Positions 45,591-54,090 of a DNA stretch of 64,000 nt are shown piece after piece. The position numbers and the translations under genes were made by a program. The notes beneath the pieces were generated by a model that was not told where the DNA came from, ran no database searches, and was given only the letters and a program-made list of their open reading frames with translations. Position 1 is the first letter of the stretch. Every line of letters begins with the position of its first letter. The DNA comes from Ignavibacteria bacterium (lineage in GTDB: Bacteria > Bacteroidota > Ignavibacteria > Kapaibacteriales > UBA961): the NCBI GenBank assembly GCA_016720145.1, contig JADJXV010000008.1, positions 1 to 64,000 on the forward strand. The letters run 5' to 3'.

Positions 45591-46616
45591 ATGGCAAAAA
45601 CTGCACGCTCCGAATCTACATCACCCGAAAAATCCATCGACGAAGAATTAGACCTCACCCTCAGGCCGAGTTCGTTTGATGATTTTACCGGTCAATATAA
45701 AATTGTCGAGAACCTCAAAGTCTTTATTTCCGCTGCACGTAAGCGTGGAGAAGCGCTCGACCACGTTCTGCTGACAGGCCCGCCTGGTCTCGGCAAAACC
45801 ACGCTAAGCTATATTATTGCCAAAGAGATGGGCAGTGAGATCAAGGCTACAAGCGGTCCGGTGCTCGAAAAGCCGGGCGACCTTGCCGGCCTGCTCACCA
45901 ATCTCAGCGAAGGCGATATTTTATTCATTGATGAAATTCACCGTTTGTCGGCCGTGGTGGAGGAATATCTGTACTCGGCGATGGAAGATTTCCGGCTCGA
46001 TATCATGATTGATTCGGGTCCTGCCGCGCGTTCTATTCAGCTTTCGGTGCCTCGATTTACGCTTATTGGTGCTACGACCCGAGCAGGACTTCTGACGGCG
46101 CCGCTGCGTTCGCGGTTCGGCGTCATCAACAGGCTCGATTACTATGAACCCGAAGAATTATTCACCGTTGTCAAGCGGTCGGCGAATTTACTCGGTGTGC
46201 CGATTGAAGATGACGGCGCGATGGAGATTGCGTCACGTTCGCGGGGAACCCCACGTATTGCCAATCGCTTACTTCGTCGCAACCGAGACTTTGCCGAGGT
46301 CAAGGGCAATGGCACCATCACCCAAAAAATCGCAAAAATGGCGCTCGAAGCGCTCGAAGTGGATGAATTCGGACTCGATGAAATGGACAAGCGTATCTTG
46401 CTGACGATTATGGAGAAATTCGGCGGCGGGCCGGTGGGTGTCAATACCATCGCGGTAGCCGTCGGCGAAGAGTCGGGCACGATCGAGGAAGTCTATGAAC
46501 CGTTTCTTATTCAGCAGGGATTCCTCCACCGCACACCGCGCGGCCGCGAAGCAACCGAATTATGCTACAAGCACTTTGGTTTTAGGAGGAATAAGATTGA
46601 GAGTTTGTTTGAGTAG
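45591..46616 (+). CDS. ruvB: Holliday junction branch migration helicase RuvB
   Basis: A 341-residue AAA+ motor of the RuvAB complex. Motifs: DDFTGQYKIVENLKVFI, Walker A GPPGLGKTTL, Walker B ILFIDEIHRL, sensor GATTRAGLLTAPLRSRFG, and a C-terminal winged helix with GGPVGVNTIA and RTPRGREAT. The usual LLRRVRDFA reads LLRRNRDFA. The Met at 45591 is chosen; the open frame runs far upstream but across the start of the ABC gene. It is separate from ruvC (1.0 kb). Confidence 0.96.
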   Translation: MAKTARSESTSPEKSIDEELDLTLRPSSFDDFTGQYKIVENLKVFISAARKRGEALDHVLLTGPPGLGKTTLSYIIAKEMGSEIKATSGPVLEKPGDLAGLLTNLSEGDILFIDEIHRLSAVVEEYLYSAMEDFRLDIMIDSGPAARSIQLSVPRFTLIGATTRAGLLTAPLRSRFGVINRLDYYEPEELFTVVKRSANLLGVPIEDDGAMEIASRSRGTPRIANRLLRRNRDFAEVKGNGTITQKIAKMALEALEVDEFGLDEMDKRILLTIMEKFGGGPVGVNTIAVAVGEESGTIEEVYEPFLIQQGFLHRTPRGREATELCYKHFGFRRNKIESLFE

Positions 46617-46652
46617 GTTATTTTCTATATACTGGGCAGAGATTATTCCCAC

Positions 46653-46775
46653 CAATCACATCGTGATTGAACGTTTGTAGTAAGGATGAATGCGAGAAAT
46701 TGTACGACCCCAAGAGGGGTCGAAGAACGGATGGGGGGTTCGATTTTCTATAAACGTGCAATCACTCTGTGATTG
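46653..46775. repeat. Nested-palindrome element, copy 1
   Basis: 123 bp. The outer hairpins CAATCAC-N3-GTGATTG at both ends are themselves parts of inverted terminal arms of about 28 bp (GTGATTGAACGTTTGTAG against CTATAAACGTGCAATCAC). A central hairpin CGACCCC-AAGA-GGGGTCG sits at 46705-46722. It lies between convergent genes, ruvB and the 47-kb lipoprotein, whose stop codon is about 30 bp away. Confidence 0.9.
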
Positions 46776-46806
46776 AAGAATTTTGTCGGTTTTGGCTTGT
46801 ATGTAT

Positions 46807-47355
46807 CTATCGATTATCCTTGTTTTTCTTCGTATTTCGTGGACCAAAGAATTTCATATCGACTGGTCTATTATTTATATGTATTCCAATTTGCCAGATC
46901 GTTTCTTTCTTGCATAGGTTTATATCCCAATGCTTATGAATATCATAATAACCCAATGAATCCAATGGTGCAGGGGTCATTTTTCGTTTTTGCCATCGTA
47001 CTGAATCAAATAGAATGAAAATAGAAATATTGTTGGAATACATCGTACTGTCGTTAACTGCATTATTTTTGAGTTGATTAACATTATTTGGGTAGGTAAA
47101 AACACATCCCTGAAGAATAGAAGGGGGTTCATCGATAAATGAGTAATCGATATACGGCTCTTGGATGATATTGAGAAATTGTTCTACACTTTTTCCGTAG
47201 AACTGAGTTACATCTAATTTTTTAAGTGCATTGGTATCATAGATGCTTATCTTGCCGGATTGTAAGTCAGGAAGTGTTTTTTCGTCGGAGTTGCAGCCAA
47301 AGAACATCCCTAACCAAGCTACTAAGAATATACGTGTAATAAATAGATGTTTCAT
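46807..47355 (-). CDS. Hypothetical lipoprotein
   Basis: A 182-residue protein with a lipoprotein signal (FLVAWLGMFFGC). The Met at 47355 is chosen since it is preceded by AGAGGTAAA and directly begins the signal; an in-frame Met 14 codons upstream has no such support. The mature part has no family I recognise (LDVTQFYGKSVEQFLNIIQE; KKETIWQIGIHINN). It lies between two copies of the nested-palindrome element, and part of a second repeat family covers its upstream region. Confidence 0.65.
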   Translation of the reverse strand: MKHLFITRIFLVAWLGMFFGCNSDEKTLPDLQSGKISIYDTNALKKLDVTQFYGKSVEQFLNIIQEPYIDYSFIDEPPSILQGCVFTYPNNVNQLKNNAVNDSTMYSNNISIFILFDSVRWQKRKMTPAPLDSLGYYDIHKHWDINLCKKETIWQIGIHINNRPVDMKFFGPRNTKKNKDNR

Positions 47356-47367
47356 TTTACCTCTTTG

Positions 47368-47519
47368 AATTTCACGTCCGAACAGTTCTTTGAACATATC
47401 ACAACCACTTGCAAATACAACGGTTGCAGGGTATTCAACGATTTCTCAATTCTGTGATGTGATTCTATTTAGATATAGTATGTGTACTCTGTAAGTGTTT
47501 ATTTGGTAAATAATTGACG
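47368..47519. repeat. 150-bp repeat family, copy A
   Basis: It matches 51634-51784 along its length. Shared blocks include AATTTC-CGTCCGA-CAGT, CTTTGAAC, GCA-G-TATTC, AATTCTGTGAT and GTAATTGA-like ends. It covers the region just upstream of the lipoprotein start at 47355. It is diverged, so an old duplication or decayed mobile element is likely. Confidence 0.6.
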
Positions 47520-47555
47520 TACGTTTTAGCACCTAACCTGGACGGAATTTCCCAC

Positions 47556-47677
47556 CAATCACAGCGTGATTAAACGTTTGTAGCAAGGATGAAAACAAGA
47601 AATTGTACGACCCCACGAGGGGTCGAAGAACTGGTGGGGGTTCGATTTTCTATAAACATGCAATCACTCTGTGATTG
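47556..47677. repeat. Nested-palindrome element, copy 2
   Basis: 122 bp with the same three hairpins; the central one (CGACCCC-ACGA-GGGGTCG) is at 47608-47625. Its right end is 17 bp from the stop codon of the minus-strand glycosidase-like gene. Confidence 0.9.
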
Positions 47678-47694
47678 AAGATTTTCAGGTACGG

Positions 47695-49494
47695 TTAGTT
47701 TTCTTTTATAATTTTACTGTGTCGGAGTACTTGTCCATTATTGTCGGTAAGTGTTAGAAAATACACGCCCACAGATTGATTTGAGAGGTCAATTGTTGTC
47801 GTATTTTTTTTCTCGGCTAGCACTAAGCCGGCTGCATTTGTGAGTCGCACATTTGCCTGAACTGAAAAAGTAATACTTCCTGATGTTGGGTTCGGATGGA
47901 TTGTAATCGACGATTCAGCTGTTTCATTTTCCGCAACGGACACGCTGGAAGTGGTAAAAACACAACGTTGCAGGGCTAGGTATTTAGGGCTTAGTGTATC
48001 AAACATCGACTCTTTTACACCCCAACTGCCCCATTTACTATACATGCCGTGCGATGTAAAATGGCAGAACATACTACCGTAATTTTTATACCAGTTATCA
48101 AAATACTGACAATACAAACTCTCCATACCGGGATCATGATTAACAGCTATCAGCTTGGCGGTAAGTTCTGTATTATTTACATTGCTCCCCGTTGCTGTCA
48201 AGTGCTGACCACCTTCATAACATATCAAATCCAATCCATGTGAATTTGCTGTTTTTTTACTGCCTTCCATCCTGGCATACGCTTCTTTGAGTGAGCTCTG
48301 CATGCGTTGAAGAATCTCACTCGTCGTGATGGTACTGACAAGTTTTTCGGTTACAATCTGATCGGCGATACCGCCACCGAAATAGGGAGCAATTGCAATC
48401 GCATTCGCTTTGACACCGGTTGGATTATAGACCGTATCTTTGAAATACGTTACGAGCTGATTGCTCAGCCAGCCATCTGCACCTGCCTGTGAAGGGATAA
48501 CTTTTACCAATTGACTATCACTTCCGAAGACATTTTCGAAAATTCTAAAGATGTCGGCCGAGCGCTTGGCTGTTACTTTCCATGCACGCTCCCATTCCTG
48601 CCCCGTATAACCCAAATTCTTGCCCATTTCAGCACATTCGTGATGCTGTACGAATGCTCCATTCCAGACTTCATTACTGTATTCAAGATAAATTTTACAC
48701 TGCGATGTGAGTGTACTTTTAAGTAAAGTGGCAAGGTTGGTGATATACGAATCATCAGCTTTATGGGGAATATTAATCCAAATATCTTTTTTGGTATGGT
48801 TGGCAAGTGCAACAACTTCTTCCCATGCAACACCTGTTTTCTGATGTTGAGTATAGTATGGATAGGTGCTTCTTTCTGACCATGTGACGATATCAGTACC
48901 GTTCGTTTTCGTCCAATCCATAAAACGGAGCATCTGAAAATCGGCGATAAAATCAAGAAATTCTGTAGTGTATGTACTTGTATTATAATTATTTACGTAC
49001 TTTGGAAGGATAAATTTAATGTCGTTAATCGGGTCAGATTTAATCGATTGAATAATATTGAGAATCACATCTGCTTTCACGTTGACAAGAGTATCGACAG
49101 GGCAGATATAGATACCGGAAGCGCCGCCGGAAAGCTGAATTTTACCGTTACCCGATACTTTTAATCGATAGACACCCCGAATGGTATTATCACCGAGAGC
49201 TGCTACTAATGTTTTAATTTTCTGTGGTGAATGTACGCCGTCATTATACGGGATTTCTAGAGGATAGCCCTTAGAATTTAAAGGGATACTGATTTTGGTA
49301 TCCCAATCACCACTACCATCAGCATTGCTTGATATCCATGGTGCCGATTGTTTGAAATTATCGGTAAATACAAGCTCTGTACTGTAATACGTGAGTTCAT
49401 TCAAATTTGTACCGATTGGTTTCGGCGTTTGTGAAAAGACGAGTTGGAATGAAAGAAGAGCGACAATACTTACGATACAAGTCTTGATTTTCAT
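47695..49494 (-). CDS. Secreted glycoside hydrolase-like protein with T9SS sorting domain
   Basis: About 599 residues. The signal peptide is MKIKTCIVSIVALLSFQLVFS, with a good AAGGTAAA ribosome binding site before Met 49494; the open frame upstream only crosses repeat DNA. A (beta/alpha)8-like region contains KIYLEYSNEVWNGAF, with Asn-Glu as in clan GH-A acid/base sites, and LICYEGGQHL, a possible nucleophile Glu. These resemble the so-called cellulose-binding/glycosidase proteins of Bacteroidota and Planctomycetota. The last 80 residues form a T9SS type A domain (ITIHPNPTSGSITFSV; SVGVYFLTLTDNNGQVL). It is probably surface-exposed. The substrate is unknown. Confidence 0.8.
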   Translation of the reverse strand: MKIKTCIVSIVALLSFQLVFSQTPKPIGTNLNELTYYSTELVFTDNFKQSAPWISSNADGSGDWDTKISIPLNSKGYPLEIPYNDGVHSPQKIKTLVAALGDNTIRGVYRLKVSGNGKIQLSGGASGIYICPVDTLVNVKADVILNIIQSIKSDPINDIKFILPKYVNNYNTSTYTTEFLDFIADFQMLRFMDWTKTNGTDIVTWSERSTYPYYTQHQKTGVAWEEVVALANHTKKDIWINIPHKADDSYITNLATLLKSTLTSQCKIYLEYSNEVWNGAFVQHHECAEMGKNLGYTGQEWERAWKVTAKRSADIFRIFENVFGSDSQLVKVIPSQAGADGWLSNQLVTYFKDTVYNPTGVKANAIAIAPYFGGGIADQIVTEKLVSTITTSEILQRMQSSLKEAYARMEGSKKTANSHGLDLICYEGGQHLTATGSNVNNTELTAKLIAVNHDPGMESLYCQYFDNWYKNYGSMFCHFTSHGMYSKWGSWGVKESMFDTLSPKYLALQRCVFTTSSVSVAENETAESSITIHPNPTSGSITFSVQANVRLTNAAGLVLAEKKNTTTIDLSNQSVGVYFLTLTDNNGQVLRHSKIIKEN

Positions 49495-49681
49495 AATAAT
49501 ATTTACCTTTCGTAGCTTTATATCTTGACTAATTCTGTATTTTCTGCAATATACCATTCTACAATCACCTGTCAAAGTAGAATTCTTCGGCATGTCAATA
49601 TATTCTATCTCATTAAAAATTATCACGTTGGACGACTTTCGGTGACTGATTCGCGATGATTGGAAAAGTTGATGGATTCCC

Positions 49682-49769
49682 AATTTCCGTCCGACCAGTA
49701 CGACCCCAAGAGGCGTCGAACAACGGGTGGGATTCGATTTTCTACAAACGTGCAATCACTCTGTGATTG
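49682..49769. repeat. Nested-palindrome element, copy 3 (5' truncated, chimeric)
   Basis: It lacks the first outer hairpin. Positions 49682-49698 (AATTTCCGTCCGACCAG) are identical to the start of the 150-bp repeat at 51634, then the sequence jumps into the element: central hairpin 49701-49718 (one mismatch) and right outer hairpin 49753-49769. It is a visible recombination junction between two repeat families. Confidence 0.85.
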
Positions 49770-49800
49770 AAGATTTTGTTAATGCTATTCTATGTACCCC

Positions 49801-49896
49801 TTACCCCACATACTTCCCTGCCTTCTCAACTACTTCCGTGCGTACATCTTCGAGTGAACGGTTGTACATTCTTCCCGCTGCTGCATTGAGGTGTCC
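49801..49896 (-). pseudogene. Duplicated 3' end of nrnA (32-codon fragment)
   Basis: On the minus strand this encodes GHLNAAAGRMYNRSLEDVR and so on to a stop, the C-terminus of the DHH phosphoesterase at 52765-53763, with about 7 differences in 102 bp and the same stop position. Together with the adjoining element copy 3 it corresponds to 52662-52860, so repeat and gene end were copied as one block of roughly 198 bp. Weak similarity to nrnA (TTTCTCC..CGAGG and TCATCTGCCGTG) continues to about 49940, pointing to a larger, decayed copy. No start codon is present. Confidence 0.85.
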
Positions 49897-49923
49897 ACTT
49901 TCTCCCGAGGAACACTAACCGCT

Positions 49924-50230
49924 TCATCTGCCGTGGACATACACGGGAACATATATTTTATTCCAACCGAGATTACAGCATACCATTACACCACAACCTA
50001 GCATCGGTACATGTTTAGGCATGGAAATTGGAACATTCCTCAATGAGGAGCGGTATTCTCATCGTGAAGCATAGATTTCCTGTACCGGTATTGAGAGGAA
50101 ATAGAACCTTCAAGCACGCTCCAAACCTTATAGAACCTGCATCTTCAGCTAGTTGAGCGTTAGAATCAGAGAATCCCGCGATACCGGTACAATGTGTATA
50201 GATTTGCTTACACTGTAGAGAATTATTCAC
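49924..50230 (-). pseudogene. Possible decayed coding remnant
   Basis: A 71-codon frame (50015-50230) reads GIAGFSDSNAQLAEDAGSIR and GACLKVLFPLNTGTGNLCFT, protein-like and beta-barrel-like in style. Near 50020 another frame takes over (NVPISMPKHVPMLGCGVMV to a stop at 49924). No family is identified and the reading is subjective. Confidence 0.3.
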
Positions 50231-50316
50231 AGAAACAATATCGATGAGAGTGGTTTTAATCCCTTACTACTTCAACAACTTATTCATTTTTTTAACTCTA
50301 TTTTTCCATAATTTTT

Positions 50317-51522
50317 ATGAATCATGTTTATCTACTCTTTGTTCGCATGATCCTCATTGGAGGTCTGCTATCCTGCGTTTCCACGTCTCTGCATGCTCAA
50401 TGGAAGCAATGCAGCGGTTCATTTGTCGGCGAGGTTACCTGTTTTACCGGAAATAGCACATTACTTTACGTTGGTACAAGTACATCAGGTATTTACCGCA
50501 GTACTGATGATGGCGCTAACTGGTCTCAGGTCAATCAGGGGCTCACCGATCAGAAGGTTCACGCGCTTGCTATGATTGGCTCCATTGTCTTTGCCGGTAC
50601 CGACTTCGACGGACTCTTCCGCAGCCCGGATAGTGGTGCTACGTGGACCGTGGCTAATGAAGGGCGAATTCACCTGTTGAATATTGACGTACATTCAATG
50701 GTCACGCGGGAGAACTTACTTTTTGCCGGTTCGATTGGGGGTGGCGTGAGCCGGAGCATCGATTTGGCAGAGAATTGGACACCGGTAAATACCAAGCTTG
50801 GTAATGAATATGTGCATTCTCTTGGTCTCCTTGGGTCCAAGCTCTTCGCAGGTACGGAAGGTGGCGTATCGAGAAGCAATGATAATGGCGTCAGTTGGGA
50901 GGCGGCAAATACAGGTTTGCCGAATACTCCAACGTATGTAACTTCATTTGCAGTAAGTGGTACTACTATTTTTGCCGGTACTTCCGACAGCGGAGTATTC
51001 CGTAGTAATGATAATGGTGATACCTGGGAGGAAGCTAATGGGGGTCTTCCAACCAAAAATATCACTTCGATGACAGCAATCGGCAGCACAATTTTCGCCG
51101 GAAGCAGAGATGCAGGCGTATTTTTGAGTTCGGATAATGGTAACAACTGGGCACCCTTTACCACAGGACTTCAGCATCTCAACATCACATCACTGTATGC
51201 AAAAGGTAGCACACTATACGCAGGTACAGCGCTTGCAAGTGTATGGAAATATGAAAAGATAACGTCAGTCAGTGAATCAGAAAACACAGCTCAAGATATT
51301 TTAATTACACCCAATCCGGCGGGAACATCCTTCACTATAACGGGAATTGATGGCGCAAATCACCTCGAACTCATCAACAGCATCGGCATGACGATACGCG
51401 CATGGAATGTCGAAAGCAGCGTTTGTACGCTTGATGTTGCCGGCGTACCTGCCGGAGTATATTCTCTCCGCATTTCTACGGCTACCGGTATGCGTCACAC
51501 ACCGATTGTTGTGATGCATTGA
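50317..51522 (+). CDS. Secreted beta-propeller protein with T9SS sorting domain
   Basis: A 401-residue protein with a signal peptide ending near LHAQ (about 28). It holds six or seven repeats of about 45 residues with the Asp-box/BNR-type pattern, such as GIYRSTDDGANWSQVN, GVFRSNDNGDTWEEAN and GVFLSSDNGNNWAPF, as in sortilin/sialidase-like propellers. The last 75 residues are a T9SS type A domain (ILITPNPAGTSFTITG, VPAGVYSLRIS). It is likely a surface or secreted binding protein. It has no close neighbours on its strand, and repeats flank it on both sides. Confidence 0.85.
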   Translation: MNHVYLLFVRMILIGGLLSCVSTSLHAQWKQCSGSFVGEVTCFTGNSTLLYVGTSTSGIYRSTDDGANWSQVNQGLTDQKVHALAMIGSIVFAGTDFDGLFRSPDSGATWTVANEGRIHLLNIDVHSMVTRENLLFAGSIGGGVSRSIDLAENWTPVNTKLGNEYVHSLGLLGSKLFAGTEGGVSRSNDNGVSWEAANTGLPNTPTYVTSFAVSGTTIFAGTSDSGVFRSNDNGDTWEEANGGLPTKNITSMTAIGSTIFAGSRDAGVFLSSDNGNNWAPFTTGLQHLNITSLYAKGSTLYAGTALASVWKYEKITSVSESENTAQDILITPNPAGTSFTITGIDGANHLELINSIGMTIRAWNVESSVCTLDVAGVPAGVYSLRISTATGMRHTPIVVMH

Positions 51523-51633
51523 ATAGTCAGTGAATTTCCCACCTGTCAACAATTCAGCCATGATGCCTTCAAAGGGCATTGTGGCTGAATAATTTATAAA
51601 GCCCACAAGATTTTGCTCATGGCTACTACTTGT

Positions 51634-51784
51634 AATTTCCGTCCGACCAGTCCTTTGAACTGGTTGTAAACACTTACCTATGAAACGAGTGCAAGATATT
51701 CGGCGATTAATTAATTCTGTGATTTGATGTTTTTTTGATTTAGTAAATCTTTTCAGCAAGTATTTATATGGCAAGTAATTGATG
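51634..51784. repeat. 150-bp repeat family, copy B
   Basis: It is homologous to 47368-47519, and its first 17 bp are also found exactly at 49682-49698. It lies downstream of the propeller gene, within a 460-bp stretch without an intact gene. Confidence 0.6.
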
Positions 51785-51822
51785 ACAGGTGTATTGTCAG
51801 GAGGGACGGGAAATAAATATAT

Positions 51823-51847
51823 AAGGGCAGTTGAAACAACTGCCCTT
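51823..51847 (-). terminator. Strong hairpin, probable terminator
   Basis: A perfect 11-bp stem, AAGGGCAGTTG-AAA-CAACTGCCCTT. On the minus strand it is followed by a T/A-rich run (TATATATTTATTT), fitting termination after the lipoprotein pseudogene at 51983-52332. Confidence 0.65.
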
Positions 51848-51982
51848 ACGATTGAAAATTTACATCATACTAAATTGACGTAAAGACATAATAGAGTTGG
51901 AGCTTATTACCACAGACTTAATTGCAGACAACATCCATCGATATCATCTTCTTTCTCGTGGTGTCCGAAAGCGTATAAAATT

Positions 51983-52332
51983 TTAGGTTGTTAAATGAGA
52001 ATCGGTTTTTCCGCTCGCGTTTTGAACGATTATTGCCCCACCCATTGAAACAAATGCTTCAGATGTTCCCGGAACAGTATAAGTGGCAATCAATGTGCAG
52101 TGTTCAAAGGTACAGAAGGAACCAATAGAAATAATCCCGTTCACTGATGATAGGTCAGCAACCGAAACTGTATATGTTCACTGATGTGACAGTTTACTGT
52201 AGTTGGTAAATTATTTCCACACGTCAGGGTATTTGAACTATTTGTAGGGTTGTTTGTTGTGTTGCTTTCACTGCAGCTTAGAAATGTAATACAACACAAG
52301 ATAACCATGAAAATTGTATATGTACATTTCAT
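51983..52332 (-). pseudogene. Small lipoprotein gene, frameshifted
   Basis: The start at 52332 follows an excellent AAGGAG ribosome binding site and encodes a lipoprotein signal (VILCCITFLSC) and a Ser/Asn/Thr-rich spacer up to TVNCHIS. The frame then ends at 52141. A neighbouring frame, open from about 52170, continues with TYTVSVADLSSVNGIISIG, CTLIATYTVPGTSEAFVSM and on to a stop at 51983, which reads like the missing remainder. Joined length is about 115 residues. Function is unknown. Confidence 0.55.
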
Positions 52333-52610
52333 AGTCTTACTCCTTGATAATGTTAATAAAACAAACTGTTACATGTTTAGATGTTATATAGTACTCGAGT
52401 CATGTTTTCTAGTGGAACTGAAATCTTTGTATATTTTTTATTGTGAGATTGAGAACACTTACAAAATTAGTAATCTTTTTTAAATATCAAAGAATAAATT
52501 ATTCCCTTCTAACCGGATTCAGAAATTATTCGTAAACTGTTACTTATAATACGATTGCAGAGTATTCGCCGAGTGGCGTATTCCTGGTCAAGGATATTGA
52601 AAATCCTACC

Positions 52611-52733
52611 CAATTCACTGCGTGATTGAACTTTTGTAGCAAGGATGAATGCGAGAAATTGTACGACCCCAAGAGGGGTCGAAGAACGGGAGGGGATTCG
52701 ATTTTCTACTAACATGCAATCACTCTGTGATTG
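52611..52733. repeat. Nested-palindrome element, copy 4
   Basis: 123 bp. The left hairpin carries an extra T (CAATTCAC-TGC-GTGATTG), the central hairpin lies at 52664-52681, and the right hairpin at 52717-52733 ends 31 bp from the nrnA stop codon. It is the source or sister of the block copied at 49698-49896. Confidence 0.9.
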
Positions 52734-52764
52734 AAGATTTTACTAATGCTATTCTATCTACCCC

Positions 52765-53763
52765 TTACACCACATACTTTACTGCCTTCTCAACTACTTC
52801 CGCTCGTACATCTTCGAGTGAGCGGTTGTACATTCTCCCCGCTGCTGCATTGAGGTGTCCGCCGCCGTTGATTTCTCCGGCGAGGTCATTGGCGCGCACG
52901 TCGCCTTTGGAACGTATGGAAATTTTAATGGCGTTCTTCCCGGGAAATTCGACGAAAAGAATACCCATGACGACGCCGGTAATGGAGAGCGTGTGGGAGA
53001 CAAAACCCTCGGTATCTTCTTCTAAGGCATTGGTTTGGAGGAAATCATCTGCCGTGACGGTCATGACGGAGAGTTTGCCGCCGTAGGATAATGTTAGCGA
53101 TCCAAGCGCTTTCCCGAGCAGGACAGTGCGACTAAAGGGCGACGAATTAAACACATTCTCGGCAATTGCAACCGGGTCTGCGCCATAATCAAGTAATCTA
53201 CCCGCCATTTGAAATATCTCAGCATCGGTTCTCGGATAGCGAAATCCACCCGTATCGGTCATAATTCCCGTATAAATCGACATCGCACTCTCCGGCGAAA
53301 AGCCCAATCCGCTCGCATCAATGATCCGGAAAATGAGTTCGCATGTTGAAGTCGAATCCGTATCCACGACCATCACACCCGCATCGATCGTCGGATTCTG
53401 ATGATGGTCAATGAGCACTTTCACGGCAGGTGACGCAAGTACCGCATCTCCCATCGTCTGAATGCGATTGATACTGTTGAGGTCGAGAATACAGATTGCA
53501 TCCGCGGCGGCAATCAGCGCGTCATGTGATTCAGGCGTATAGACTTCGATACCATGCGCTGCCGGCAGAAATTGAAGATTGGCAGGCGTCGGACTGAAGT
53601 TAATAATCGTCGCTTTGATACCACGGTTAACGGCAAAATGATACAATCCAAGAGCCGAACCTATGGCATCACCGTCAGGATTCTGATGCGTGGTGATGAT
53701 GATAGTTTTCGCGCTTGCGAGCACTTCAAGACATTGCGGAATACCGGTTGTAAGTGTGTTCAT
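52765..53763 (-). CDS. nrnA: DHH-family phosphoesterase NrnA (oligoribonuclease / pAp phosphatase)
   Basis: A 332-residue bifunctional enzyme that degrades short RNA oligonucleotides and dephosphorylates pAp. The DHH domain has TTHQNPDGDAIGSALGL, ILDLNS, and the diagnostic LIDHHQNP; then TGIMTDTGGFRY. The C-terminal DHHA1 domain has GGGHLNAAAG. All metal-binding Asp/His motifs are intact. A partial second copy of its 3' end lies at 49801-49896. Confidence 0.94.
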   Translation of the reverse strand: MNTLTTGIPQCLEVLASAKTIIITTHQNPDGDAIGSALGLYHFAVNRGIKATIINFSPTPANLQFLPAAHGIEVYTPESHDALIAAADAICILDLNSINRIQTMGDAVLASPAVKVLIDHHQNPTIDAGVMVVDTDSTSTCELIFRIIDASGLGFSPESAMSIYTGIMTDTGGFRYPRTDAEIFQMAGRLLDYGADPVAIAENVFNSSPFSRTVLLGKALGSLTLSYGGKLSVMTVTADDFLQTNALEEDTEGFVSHTLSITGVVMGILFVEFPGKNAIKISIRSKGDVRANDLAGEINGGGHLNAAAGRMYNRSLEDVRAEVVEKAVKYVV

Positions 53764-53848
53764 AGGTTGGATGTAGGATTAAAGGAAACGGACGTTAAAT
53801 AAATGAATTTCGAATAGTTGACAATGGTTAGGAGCAGATATTGAGAGA

Positions 53849-53908
53849 ATAGTTGGTCGTAATTTTTAGTATTTGGAACCATGATCCTGAAACAAGTTCA
53901 GGATGACA
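53849..53908. repeat. REP-like half element
   Basis: AATAGTTGGTCG at 53849-53860 and the palindrome ATCCTGAA-N5-TTCAGGAT at 53884-53904 followed by GACA match the outer parts of the element at 836-942; the inner hairpin is missing. The remainder of the 53764-54090 gap is AT-rich, with a possible promoter for the next gene. Confidence 0.65.
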
Positions 53909-53991
53909 AACGAAAAAGCCGTTGATTGAAAATTATTTCAGCCAATCCACAAAATTGTCAAAAACAAAATTATGAAACCTTAAAAAAATAA

Positions 53992-54058
53992 TTTGGCAGA
54001 AATAAAATATTCTGCTAATTTTACATCGACATTTTTACAGTGACACTTTTACTGTCAC
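53992..54058 (+). promoter_or_regulatory. Candidate promoter and inverted repeat of the Spy-like gene
   Basis: TTTG at 53992-53995, a 20-bp spacer, then TAATTTTA at 54016-54023 (close to TAnnTTTG). Downstream, GTGACA (54040-54045) and TGTCAC (54053-54058) form an inverted repeat in the leader that could be an operator. Both are weak calls. Confidence 0.3.
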
Positions 54059-54090
54059 ACTATTTACCAACTATTTATAGGAGCAATTCT

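Noticed and set aside
49495..49755. N-terminal extension of the glycosidase-like protein
   Set aside because: The open frame there runs over repeat copy 3 and intergenic DNA; a signal peptide and ribosome binding site mark the start at 49494.
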